A stretch of 64,000 nt of DNA. Origin: Fasciola hepatica. Its lineage: Eukaryota > Platyhelminthes > Trematoda > Plagiorchiida > Fasciolidae. The notes beneath the pieces are model-generated. The model was given only the letters and a program-made list of their open reading frames with translations. It was not told the origin of the DNA and searched no databases. Shown one piece after another: positions 21,600 to 31,834 of this stretch. The stretch spans positions 3,943,001-4,007,000 of the forward strand of contig CANUEZ040000167.1 in assembly GCA_948099385.1 (NCBI GenBank), read 5' to 3'. Numbering within the stretch: the stretch's first letter is position 1; each line of letters begins with the position of its first letter. Both the position numbers and the translations under genes were made by a program.

Positions 21600-22518
21600 C
21601 CTAGTTAACCAAAGTAGCGAACGAAGCGTCTTCATCCAGGAAGAGAACCTGACCAGTCGCGATAGAATGAATGTTGCTTCGACGACGTTGGCCGCTATCA
21701 CTACGCCTTTGATCTCCAGTTCCACTTCCGTAGGGTTTTTTTAATTCGAACACGGGCCAGTCCTGTTTGGGCAATTGCAGGAAGTTTGGCCCTCTCGTCC
21801 ACGTGTCCAGTTGCCTGAAGTTGTTTGCACCTCGTGAGCACAGGTCGGCCGGATTATCGCCAGACCGGACATGATTCCACTGGTGCGTGGCTGATTCATC
21901 GTGGATAATCGTGAGCCGGTTGGCAACGAAAGTACTAAACCGGCTCCGGACGTTGTTGATATAGTAAAGTACTATCGTTGAATCCGTCCAGAAGCTCACC
22001 GACCAAATGTAGAGATCGAAACATCTCTTCACAGCTTGCACCACCCTGACTGCCAACACGGCTGCGCTGAGTTCAAGGCGTGGGATTGAGACCGACTTCA
22101 GTGGAGCACCGCGGGCTTTGGCGAACAGGATCCTCGTGGTATATTGTCCATCTCCTGCGCACCATCGTCCGTACACCACAGCCCCATAACCGACTTCGGA
22201 TGCATTGGAAAAGGCATGTAGTTCTCCAGTCCGTGTCGTATGGCCAGGAGTCAAACACAGTGAGATTCTTATGTCCCTTAATTTCTTCAAGGTGTTCAAA
22301 AATTCTTCCCAGTCCAACCGGTCCCCCCGGTCCAGTGACTGGTCTCAATCAACTTTCTTACGGCACAGCCGCTGCAGCAAGATCTCTCCGGGTAGCAGCC
22401 ATGGTGAGACGAAACCAAGCGTGTCGAACAAACTTGAGACGGCAGATAGTATGCCACGACGAGTTATTTGCAGCTCGGGAACGTTTAGTTCGAAAACAAA
22501 ATCGTCCGTTTCCGCGTC
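21600..22518 (-). pseudogene. BEL RNase H region
   Basis: The connection SSLFDTLGFVSPWLLPGEI precedes one stop (about 22347). The open part 21601-22317 begins DWEEFLNTLKKLRDI and carries LHAFSNASEVGYGAVVYGR. The Pao consensus here is 'FCDAS..AYGAV', so the first catalytic Asp is replaced by Asn. SIPRLELSAAVLAVRV and FWTDSTIVLYYI (catalytic Asp) follow, then HVRSGDNPADLCSRG. It is fused in the same polyprotein to RT upstream and integrase downstream. Confidence 0.85.
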
Positions 22519-23565
22519 TCATTGTATTCCTAATGTGCGCTCGATAGGAAGTGGAGAGCCGTCCAAATCTCTTACCCTTTCGGCCTTTTCGTGATACGGG
22601 ATGACCTTCAGCACTTCTGAAGCGTTCGACATCCATTTAGTTACATGGAAGCCGCCCTCTTCCAGCAATCTCGTCAGACCCCTGAACTGCTCTAGAGCTG
22701 ATTCCACATCATCGAATGACCCAAGGTAGTCGTCGACGTAGAAGTTCCTGCTGACGCTATCTACTACCGTCCGATGTACTAGATCGCCATGTTTGTTCGC
22801 TGATTCTCGGAGGGCGTAGTTTGCACAAAATGGTGACGATATGGCTCCGAAGGGGTGGACGGTCATCCTATAGTTCACCACTGCGTTGTCCCGGTCGCTC
22901 CCTTCCCACCACAGGAAACGCAAAGCATCTCGTTCTCCTACCGGAATCTTCACCTGATGGAACATTTCCCTAATGTCGGCAGACGAAGCCACTTTACCCA
23001 CTCTGAAAAAGCACAAAACGTCGATCAGTGGAGTGGTCCAGTCAGGCCCCTGTAGTAGGCGATCGTTTAACGACTTGCCCTGGAACTTGGCCGCACAGTC
23101 GAAAACCACGCGCAGTTCATTGGGTTTCTTTGGGTTGATAACCGGATGGTGAGGCAGGTACCAGATACTCCTTTTGCTGTCGGCGTTAACAGGCACCTTT
23201 TCAACGTAACCGAGGGTCTCGTTTCGCTTCATCAAATCCGCGTATCGTTCCCACAGATTCTGGTCTCGAATGAAGCGTTCTTTTAGTCGTGGTAATCGTT
23301 GAAGAACATAATTTCTGTTGTCAGTCCACGGGTCGACCGATGTTCGCCATGGGAGGGGAACCTCGAACTGTTTTTTGAGGCCTCTAGTGCCTTGCCGTAC
23401 CGTCTGTAGAGCGAAGTGATCCTCTTGAGACAACGATAGTCTTTCGTCTCCAATGTCATGAAACTCCTTTTCATACAGCCGTTGCAGGTGATACTCTATG
23501 CGGTCCGTTTCGGCGGATAAGTAATTCACGGAACCGCGTACCCCCACTGGACCGTATAACATCAA
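22519..23565 (-). pseudogene. BEL reverse transcriptase
   Basis: 348 uninterrupted codons. They include HHPVINPKKPNELRVVFDCA, GKSLNDRLLQGPDWTTPL, VASSADIREMFHQVKIPV (motif A), DALRFLWWEG, VHPFGAISSPFCANYAL (motif B) and SRNFYVDDYLGSF (motif C, YVDD intact). The sequence enters from the protease after a stop at about 23596 and leaves by a stop after TLGIQ at 22519. This is the best preserved domain of the element. Confidence 0.92.
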
Positions 23566-23595
23566 TCCCAGAGCCGTGTGTACGGCATAAGATGC

Positions 23596-24477
23596 CTAGC
23601 GGTCACCCACTCTCTGGTCAAGCACCCAATGCGTCTCTGGCACTTCGCAGCCGATGAGGAGATCCACTTCATCATCTTCCCAGTCTACAACGGTTACATC
23701 CTGCAGGTGGGGCCACCTAGTCAAGATTGCTTTGACCGACCTTGGTGCTCGCGTGGGGAGATCAGCTAACGTGAATGCATCCGTTGGTTCAATTTGCTCG
23801 TTAGCTTCCAGATAGATGAATTGCAGCCTTAATCTACCGGCAGTCATTACCTGTGTCCCGCCCACCGTGCTCACTGCCAACGACGTCGCACCTTTAGCGA
23901 GTTGGTGTTTGTCTGCAAACCGCTCTTTCACTAGAGTAGTGTCGGATCCACTATCGACGAAAGCCAACGCTTTGACCACCCCAGATGGGGTTACTACTCC
24001 CACGGCCACTACGCCCAAGCGTACCGGTTTACCGGCAGACCGCGACGTTGAACAAATCACGCTGGGCTTGGTACTCGCCTCGGATATGGTTACTCTCGCC
24101 TGATGCAGCAGCCGATGGTGTCTGCCCGTGCAGCCCTCGTAACCACATCGATTCCTTGTTCTACAGGCTGCTGCCCGGTGCGTGGTGTTGAGACAGATAA
24201 AACATGCTCCTGCCATCCTCGCCATTCCCCACCGTTCGTCTATTGTGGCGTTGCCGAACTTGGGGCATTCTGGTAGGCCATGGCTAGTACCACAGGATCT
24301 GCAATTTGGTTTCGCCGTAGCATCTCGTGAAATGACGTGTGTATTGGTCCAAGGCTGGTACTTTGGATGTTCCCGTACAGGGGTTCGGACTTGGCTAGTA
24401 CTGGGCTTGTTTGCTCGGTTGCTGTCCCGGATGAGTCGGCCGAATCTGCTGTCAGCTATCTTCGTTTGCCTGTCCAA
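23596..24477 (-). pseudogene. BEL Gag zinc knuckles and aspartic protease
   Basis: 293 open codons. Gag C-terminal zinc-binding motifs come first: CRSCGTSHGLPECPKF, CFICLNTTHRAAACRTR and CGYEGCTGRHHRLLH. The protease follows with ALAFVDSGSDTTLVKERFA; the DSG active site is normal for Pao elements. VDLLIGCEVPETHWVL ends the domain ('LIG.D.P' pattern). A TAG at 23596 separates it from RT. Confidence 0.88.
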
Positions 24478-25346
24478 GTATTCAGTCAGGTCTTCGAAGT
24501 TGGCTTCTCTGTCGCTTCAGCTTATCCGTTCTGCCTCTTCCGCCCACCGGCTCTGCAGTTCGGGAGAGAGGTGACGGACTATGTTTTCCAAAGTGTGCAT
24601 GGCGTCTAGGTCAGCCCTGTAACCTCAATGGTCGAGGGCTATTGAGCAGTTCTGCATCTTAATCACCAGGTCGGCCATGGTGTAGACGTCGCCCTTGGTT
24701 CTCTTCGCCTCTGCCATCACGCCCTCTATTAGGTTACGGGCTACTTTGAACGGTTGGCCAAACAAGTCCCTTAGAATCTTCCTTGCTGTTGTGTAGCCTT
24801 GTTCTGGGTCGAGCATGGTGCACCCGTCGATAGCTTCTCTTGCTCGGCCTCGGCAGTAGTGAGTAAGGTACAGAAGCCTTTGCCCAGGGTCGGTTACCTT
24901 ATTTTCAACGAACGTCTCGAACTGCTTGACAAACTTGCAGTATTGCTCAGCTCGCCCGTCGAAAACCGTTAACTCCACTCTAGGCAGATCGATCGATGGT
25001 GGTTTGTAGTCGGCGACCGGCGTGGGGTTCCCTACCTTATTCACCCTAACCTATCGGAAGTGTCGAAGTCACTGGTCTCATGCTCTCGCTGTTTCTGTGT
25101 ACACTTCTCTGCTTCCTGCGCCTGTAGTCTAGCCGAAAGTAACTGTTGCTCTAGTTCTAGTATTCTCAGCTTATATAAATCGACATCCTTACGATCAATA
25201 TTGTTCTCAATAACACATGAACTAGCACTGACAGGACTAGGCGATCTAGCATTAATTAAAGAATCATATGTACCCAAAACCTCCCCAGAGACTTGCCGTA
25301 TTACTTCCTGTCCGGATTCGACTGATTTTGATCCTTTTCTTGGCAT
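24478..25346 (-). pseudogene. BEL Gag N-terminal and DUF1759-like region
   Basis: The likely start is the ATG at 25346 (MPRKGSKSVESGQEV), shortly after the 5' LTR. A charged coiled-coil-like stretch, LYKLRILELEQQLLSARLQA, follows. One frameshift at about 25043 leads into the DUF1759 core of Pao Gag: LPRVELTVFDGRAEQYCKFV, then RLLYLTHYCRGRAREAIDG and KILRDLFGQPFKVARNLIEG. A TGA near 24625 interrupts it before LENIVRHLSPELQSRW. Gag would form the capsid-like particle. Confidence 0.8.
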
Positions 25347-25388
25347 TTTGCATGATTTTTCCTCGTTCCAAATTGATCTATTGAGTAT

Positions 25389-25764
25389 TCTAACGAACGT
25401 TTGAGCAATGCGTAGCCAAATTCGCAACGGATCCCGAAATCGAAAGACGATTATCCGTGACATTCTACGATACTAGATTATCACAATAAACAATGACATA
25501 AACAATATACAAACCTCAATAATACGATCACAAGGACTCAACAACGAGAAACCGAATAGCTCCGTGTGAGCAAACAGCACGTGCGTCACGCAGGTCCTGA
25601 ACAAGGATGTGCCAAAGTACCGCTCTGGGTGCGAACAAACAACAATTGGTCCAGAAAAAGAACCAGTTCGTAAAGACAATTCAATAGTGCATGGAAATGA
25701 GTGATGTTGGGAAAAACACTGAATCGCGAGGGAAAAAGGGGATTTTCCACGACCGGTTGTTACA
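25389..25764 (-). repeat. BEL 5' LTR
   Basis: Partner of 19066-19441. On the minus strand it starts TGTAACAACCGGTCGTGG. Its inner end reads CGTTAGA instead of CGTTACA. The outer flank (25765 on) is the 3' tail of CR1 copy B. Confidence 0.85.
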
Positions 25765-25999
25765 CAGAATCAATTCGATGGTATGCACACCAGTTATGCA
25801 CCCACCACTGCCGAGTGTATTTCGTCGAATCCCCGCTAAAAATGAGAGGGAAACGGAAAACCTCATCGCACATCAACTGCGAGAGACATTATGCATCGTG
25901 AGCGTTCACTGAGACTGTATGCAATCAGCGAGAAAGTCGATTACCGCATACTCCAGAAGGACCACAGTGCTCCCCGTCACCCATCTAGTTAACATACTC

Positions 26000-26724
26000 A
26001 AAGCTCACTATGAGGAAATACCTCGTACCACTTGCGATCTAGGGCACCTTTGAAGGACTGGACGGTCTGCAGATCTATCACTCCACCAGGCAGACCGTTC
26101 CAACTGTTTACTACCCTATTGCTGAAGAAGTGCAATCTAGCCATCAACCTATCTCGGGCTTTTATCAACTTCTTTTCATGTCCCCTTGTTCTGGAATCTA
26201 AAGCCACTTGGAATAGACTATCAGGTCTAGGGCCAGAAAAGCCCTTCACTACCTTGAACGTCTCTATAAGATCCCCTCAACGTCTCCTCCTTTCCAACGA
26301 GAAAAGATTCAAATCACAGAGTCTCTGCTCACACGTCTTACCCCTATGCCTTTCAACCATTTGCGTGGCGAGACGTTTGACTTTCTCTGGGCAGGCAGCG
26401 TCCTTTTTTAGAGGCGTGACCAAGCCTGCACGCTACCTTCTAAGTGAGGTCGTACTATAGCCATGCAAACAGGTACGAACACCTCCGGCTGCCGGCAAGA
26501 CAAAGCTGATCGCAGCCTAAAGAGATCCCCATGAGCCTTTTGTGCAGCAGAGTTGCACTGCTCCGACCATTTGAAAACACTGTTCATGATGACCCCAAGG
26601 TCTTTAACCCTACTGACTGTTTCTATGGTGAACAGCCCTTGATCATGAGCGACAGTTAGGCTCTCTTTTGGCCTTGACAACAAATGGTTTTTTCAGCGTT
26701 CAGAGATAAGTCCTATTTGTATGC
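26000..26724 (-). pseudogene. Copy B ORF2 C-terminal domain
   Basis: Mirror image of 17383-18107. It shows VKDLGVIMNSVFKWSEQC, AIVRPHLEGSVQAW, the same stop and frame change at the A-run, the RRRR-stop-GDL lesion and FFSNRVVNSWNGLPGGVIDL. It has HEKKLIKARD where copy A has HVKKLIKARD. Confidence 0.85.
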
Positions 26725-27918
26725 TCAGTCCAGGACGGTACCTATATCCCTGCCCAAGTCCACCCTATCCTCAGATCCAACAATCTTCACATCATCCGCA
26801 AAAATAAAGCTGGGCGATTGAAGAGTGGATGCCAGGTCATTATTAAATAACAAGAATAGGACCGGGCCTAGGACGGATCCCTCAGGTACAACCCTGGTGA
26901 TGTTCACCAAACTGGAGCACCTGTCCCCCACTTTGACGCAAAACGTCCTGTTGGAGAGGAAGTTCTCCAGCCACCTAAATACTGGCCCACCTATACCGAA
27001 CGTCTCCATCTTGCATAGCAAAAGACGACGATTAACGGAGTCGAACGGCTTGCCAAAGTCGAGGTAGCATACCTCAACTTGCTTACCTCCGTCCAGTCGT
27101 CCGGTTACTTCACCTAAGAAGCACAAGAGATTGGTCAGACAAGATTTATTTTTCAGAAATCCATGCTGGGCCGGACTTAACATGGAGTGCTCCAGTAAGT
27201 GCTGGCAGATGTGGGCACGGATGATCTTCCCAAGGACTTTACATAGGATGCTAGTTAGACTTACCGGCCTGTAGTTATGCATAGCCGAATTAGGTCCACT
27301 CTTATGTATTGCCACGACGGCGGCGAATTTCCAGTCCCGAGAGAGCTCATTCTGGTCCAACTTGGACCTGTACAGCTTGCACACCGATGGAGCTATGATA
27401 TCCGCCAACGGCTTGATGATAGCTGGGTGGATGCCATCTGCACCCGCTGACTTGTGGCTGTTTAATTCCCGTAGGTACTCACGTACACTTTCCTGTGACA
27501 GATTTAGCTCATTCAACTGGGGATCAGGATGCACCAGAGCTAGATCTGCTCGTACCCCACTATCCATCCTATGTACACTACCAAAGTATTCCCCCAGGGT
27601 GCCTGCTTTGCTCTGGTCATCAGTGGCAATACCGTGATCCCTAATGGATAGTGGACCTACGGCATTCTTTGTTGAGCCCTTCGACTGTACATAGCTGTAG
27701 AAATTTTTCGGCTATTTTCTTACACACTGGGCCAATTTGAGCTCAAATTCCCGCTTGGAAGTTTTCAGAAGGCTCACAGTCTCGTTTCTCAGCTTCGTAT
27801 AGCGGTTCCAGGCTAGCTGACTGCCGGAAGCTTTGTACTGGTTCCAGCTGCGGTTTCTACTTCTGATGGCCTTGGCTATTGCAGCCTTCCACCACATGGG
27901 TTTGCCCTCCCCACTCCT
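26725..27918 (-). pseudogene. Copy B ORF2 reverse transcriptase domain
   Basis: The 280-codon open part 27567-26725 differs from copy A at its final residue (GTVLD against GTVLG). The motif A Asp and FADDVK are retained. The TGA before RSGEGKP and the TAG after QCVRK are the same as in copies A and C. Confidence 0.88.
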
Positions 27919-28965
27919 TCATTTCACGGGTGCGAACACTTCCTGGAGGGCAATCAGAAATCCCTTTGTGACTTGCCAGCGCTCCTCGACAGCAGCCACC
28001 TCTATCGTGTCCCAGGTCAAACCCATCGCCCTATTACGAAGCCTATCTATGTCCATACTACCGAAATGCCTGACGAGCCTTGAGGGTACCTTGGGTTGCC
28101 GCATGCATAGGACGATCTTGACACACATGTGGTTACTCTTGCCCAGCGGTGCACAATTATGCAGTCCAGACATGTCGTTGGGGAAGTTCGTTATTGCTAG
28201 CTCCAGCAACGATGGGACGCATCCAGTCTTATATCTGGTATTTTCCCTAATATGCTGGTGCAACGCATTGGCATGCAGCCATTCTATGTAGGTTTTCTCC
28301 TCCGATCCCGGCACGCAGACCTCAGCCACCCAGTCGATGTGCGGAAGATTGAAGTCACCCACTATGAGAATCTTTTGTGCGTCCTTAACTAGTTCAGTCA
28401 AAGTCCACAGTAAACAAACTTCCTCTTGGCCGTTTGTACTTGGTGCCCTGTAGACACAGACAACGTTATCCCTTCTGCTCGGAAGGATGACGGTAACTGC
28501 TCACAACTGGACGTTGCGAGTGCACATCTTGGTCTGAGACTCAAGGTGGTTGGTACCTGACCTAACGAGGTTGGCTACTCCACCAGCAAGGCGATCCTGT
28601 TCTCGATCCTGCCTATAGACTTTAAAACCGTTACTTATTAGGCCTGGCACATGGTCTTCTTCAGAAAGCCACGTTTCCGTAACAGCAACTATTGACGCTT
28701 TCTGCTCCTCAACGGTTTTGGCGGGTTCTGCCCATTTGTTTCTTATACTACACGCGTTAGTATATAACACTACCGCGTTTGCTCCGTCGCTTAGGTGTCT
28801 CTTATTATTCACTCCTGTCTGTTTCTCAGGCGCAACGCCTGAGATGATGACAAGTTTTTTTACTTGGGTTGTCCCCACTGGTGTGCATGACGCAGGCTGA
28901 CGATCCAGAACTTCCGACGACTCCCAATCCATCTCCATAGGAGTTGCCACAACATCCAGACTGGC
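27919..28965 (-). pseudogene. Copy B ORF2 endonuclease domain
   Basis: Has VTETWLSEEDH, the RQDREQDRLAGG insertion shared with copy A, the TGA after NVQL, IVGDFNLPHIDW, and SNH in place of SDH. B has TELVKDAQ where A has TELVRDAQ. Predicted inactive. Confidence 0.85.
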
Positions 28966-29166
28966 AGGAGGGGCGCTGTCATCTATCTGCGGACGGTAGT
29001 GCTAATTCTCGTCTACCAGCGCGTTTTCAATTAAAATTATTCGCGACCCCGCACGCGGCTTCCTTACTACTGTCATGCCCGAGGCCTGAGAGCCGAGTAT
29101 GTCATTCTGCTGAACTTTTGGTTTCTCACCAGCGCCCTGGCTGGTCGAGTAAGGTTTCCTCCCGGG

Positions 29167-30048
29167 CTAGACAACAGGCCTCACTACGTGGTCGTCTGGC
29201 ACAGTCTGGTATCTACTCTTAGTAATGTGAGCCACTACTGCTGCCCTCTCCAGCGCTTTATCCCGGGTGGACTCATCAGCGAACTCCACTAGGATTGGTC
29301 TCGCACGAAGTTCGCCTGTGTTCCCCAGTGGTGACTTCCATGTCCCCACTCTGTGCACCCTTCTTACAGTAGTAGGGTACGGAACACCTGCTATTTGCAG
29401 TACGTCACAGACTGTCCTCTTGTCTGTGTTCCTCCTGGCATTGCATTCCCTTATAAAGGGTTCTTCCTGGTCTAGGATCAGAAGCCTGTGGCTTGAGACC
29501 CTGCCCATCGACAAGATCTGCCTCTGCAGATCCTTCACCTTGTTTTCCAATAACACAAGAGCAAGGTCATCCACTTTAGCTAACCCATCCTTCGCGATAT
29601 TACAGTCACCCTGCTTTTTGACTGGCCTTGCCCTTCTCGGCTTCTGCTCAGTCCACTGGCCGTCGTCGGTCTGCTTCAAAGGAGTTGAGGCAACGACCTC
29701 CTGGCAAGCTCTCGGAACTGGTCCATTCGCTTTGATGACTGTCCCCTCAGGTGTGGATACTACTCCCGCAAAAGACTGACTACAACCTGCTTGCGGTGGT
29801 TTGGGGCTTACGACTGAGTTACTACTTGATGGGCGCTGGTCCTGCAGTTTAAAGGCCAGAAAGGCCGCCTCCTTGCAAGGGGCACAGACCCATTCAGCCA
29901 ATGAGTTCTGTTTATAAAGGACATAGATGTCTTTTGCTATTCCTGAACACCTTGAGTGAGCCAATCTCTTGCACACCTCGCACTCTATGCCATTTACCAC
30001 ACGTTTTCCGCACTTGGGTGCGAGACACGGGTCAGAAACGCATGTCAT
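29167..30048 (-). CDS. CR1 ORF1 protein (PHD-like finger, coiled coil, RRM-like), copy B
   Basis: 293 uninterrupted codons from the ATG at 30048, the position matching the ORF1 start of copy A. Residues about 6-60 form a Cys-rich PHD/RING-like finger (PCLAPKCGKRV, ECEVCKRLAHSRC, WVCAPCKEAA). A Ser/Pro-rich linker follows. Near residues 175-205 a heptad-like helix (LALVLLENKVKDLQRQILSM) suggests oligomerisation. The C-terminal third looks RRM-like (RRVHRVGTWKS and RPILVEFADESTRDKALERA). In related LINEs, ORF1 coats the element RNA. It is the only intact ORF1 in the window, beside a dead ORF2. The ORF stops at TAG 29167. Confidence 0.8.
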   Translation of the reverse strand: MTCVSDPCLAPKCGKRVVNGIECEVCKRLAHSRCSGIAKDIYVLYKQNSLAEWVCAPCKEAAFLAFKLQDQRPSSSNSVVSPKPPQAGCSQSFAGVVSTPEGTVIKANGPVPRACQEVVASTPLKQTDDGQWTEQKPRRARPVKKQGDCNIAKDGLAKVDDLALVLLENKVKDLQRQILSMGRVSSHRLLILDQEEPFIRECNARRNTDKRTVCDVLQIAGVPYPTTVRRVHRVGTWKSPLGNTGELRARPILVEFADESTRDKALERAAVVAHITKSRYQTVPDDHVVRPVV

Positions 30049-30382
30049 ATCGAAAGCCACAAAAAACGAGCGAAAACAACTCAAGCGCTCTTTACCCAAA
30101 CACAAAATACGCACTCTGACACAAGCAGGTAAAGCCCTCTAACACAAAAAAAACAAGAAGAAAGACCAGAAGCGAGAAAAGATAGCTTCAAAAAACACCG
30201 AACACTACTCGGCAATACTTCAAGGAGAATAAAACTATTCTCCGGATAAAGCGCACCTTAAATGCAATTATGATTCGCTCAGTATTGTGAATTAAACCAG
30301 GGTAATTCACAAAACTATTCAAAAACTCAATTTAAAGACGAGTGCACTATGAGTTCAAACCACGCGGCACTCACCAAGGTCA

Positions 30383-30878
30383 GTTTCCAAGTGGCTTAAG
30401 ATTCCAGAACAAGGGGACATGTAAAGAAGCTGATAAAAGCCCGAGCTAGGTTGATGGCCAGATTGCACTTCTTCAGCAATAGGGTAGTAAACAGTTGGAA
30501 CGGTCTGCCTGGTGGAGTGATAGATCTGCAGACCGTCCAGTCCTTCAAAGGTGCCCTAGATCGCAAGTGGTACGAGGTATTTCCTCATAGTGAGCTTTGA
30601 GTATGTTAACTAGATGGGTGACGGGGAGCACTGTGGTCCTTCTGGAGTATGCGGTAATCGACTTTCTCGCTGATTGCATACAGTCTCAGTGAACGCTCAC
30701 GATGCATAATGTCTCTCGCAGTTGATGTGCGATGAGGTTTTCCGTTTCCCTCTCATTTTTAGCGGGGATTCGACGAAATACACTCGGCAGTGGTGGGTGC
30801 ATAACTGGTGTGCATACCATCGAAGGGATTCTGGGCACTCGATTGGCCGTGGTCATTACCTGTCCTGTGCAAACTGTG
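30383..30878 (+). repeat. CR1 3'-end fragment D
   Basis: Matches copy A from about 17892 to 18388: the C-terminal codons, the whole 3' UTR and the TGTCCTGTGCAAACTGT end, but without the ACTGA tail. It begins right at the 5' end of copy B, giving a head-to-head junction. It shares 'TGTAAAGAAGCTG' with copy A, against 'TGAAAAGAAGTTG' in B and C. Confidence 0.85.
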
Positions 30879-30879
30879 C

Positions 30880-31545
30880 CAGCGGCTAGCTCGTTGATTA
30901 TGATCCTGTGCCCCGACGGCTTCGGCTGAACGTGTTGAGGACTGTGAATACCGACACAAGGTGCTCGGTTTCTGGCTAGATTGTAACTTATCCTTCTCTC
31001 ATCATCACGAACTTGCGAGCAAGTCTGCCTTTCGAGTCCTAAACATGATTCAAAGGTCCTTCCCGCGCATATTTAAGGATGATTTCCCCATGATTTTCGG
31101 CACTTATATCCGACCTCTGCTGGAGTACGGTAGTCAGATAGTGCATTCTGGTCTTGTCCGAGACCGTGAGATCCTAGAAAGGGTTCAGCGGGCCTCCACC
31201 AAGGCAGTAAGTGGTCTATCCCATCTACCTTATCCCGTCCGCCTCTCACTCCTCAACCTCTATCCCCTTGACGTAAGACGCGTAAGAGGTGATCTGTTTT
31301 TGATGTTCCACCTTTTTGAAACAGGTCAAAGCGATTGCTTCTTCTCCGTCTCTCCAGCCTCCTCTCTCCGTGGTCACAGCAGAAAAGTTTTCAAACCGAG
31401 GCCACGCACTTCACTAAGGATTAACTTTTTTAGCTAGAGGGTTATTACTATGTGGAATGCACTTCCGGAAGATATTGTTCTCTTGCAGAACAAAACTATC
31501 TTCAAGAAAAAGCTAGACCTCTACCTGGGTCTCTCCCAATAATTC
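30880..31545 (+). pseudogene. LINE ORF2 C-terminal fragment (different family)
   Basis: The 158-codon open part 30961-31437 reads LGFWLDCNLSFSHHHELASK, YIRPLLEYGSQIVHSG and REILERVQRASTKAVSGLSH, then LSLLNLYPLDVRRVRGDLFL. After one TAG it ends in VITMWNALPEDIVLLQNK and FKKKLDLYLG. This is the CR1/jockey-type thumb and C-terminus, but clearly distinct from copies A-E. A-rich sequence follows (31553-31580). Noncoding upstream; 5'-truncated. Confidence 0.7.
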
Positions 31546-31824
31546 CCTTTGTCAAAAAACAAAAAAACAAACAAAATAGTTGTCTTTTATCGCATATATG
31601 TTCATGAATGCCGCACCCCCACTCAGCTTAAGGCACTGTCCACAGTGTGACACTGAATGAGGTTATATGTATCTTGTTTTCGCTGCCAACCCCCCCCCCC
31701 CGCTTCTTTTTACTCTCGTTTCAGCTCGGTGAATCCGACAGACGATCAAAGATTTCTGAAAGATCCGGGACAATTGGGCCCAAAGCTTCGAACCCGTGTA
31801 GTACTTCAAGACTTCAAGACTTCC
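31546..31824. other. Spacer with A-rich tail and poly-C run
   Basis: Contains the A-rich tail of the preceding LINE fragment and a run of 12 C (31690-31701). No gene is seen. Sequence similarity to the next LINE starts near 31825. Confidence 0.4.
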
Positions 31825-31834
31825 TAGTTATAAG

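Larger units (their letters stand above)
19066..25764 (-). mobile_element. BEL/Pao LTR retrotransposon
   Basis: Two direct 376-bp LTRs (19066-19441 and 25389-25764), which read TGTAAC...GTTACA on the minus strand at the better preserved ends, enclose Gag, protease, RT, RNase H and integrase on the minus strand. The order and the YVDD, 'DSGSD' and DUF1759-like features identify BEL/Pao. Total length is about 6.7 kb. A few stops and frameshifts make it non-autonomous. No target duplication joins the two flanks. Confidence 0.9.
25765..30378 (-). mobile_element. CR1-like LINE copy B (dead ORF2, intact ORF1)
   Basis: Minus-strand CR1-like element with a conserved 5' end at 30378 (CCTTGGTGAGTGCCGCGTGG read on the minus strand). 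It is cut at its 3' end by the BEL LTR, at the base equivalent to 18342 of copy A, so the (ACTGA)n tail is missing. From 29142 to 25765 it is nearly identical to copy A in opposite orientation and shares all ORF2 lesions. 29143-30378 is clearly more diverged from A. Confidence 0.88.

Noticed and set aside
21319..21744. Plus-strand 141-codon open frame inside the BEL element
   Set aside because: Antisense to the integrase/RNase H reading; Ser-rich with no domain.
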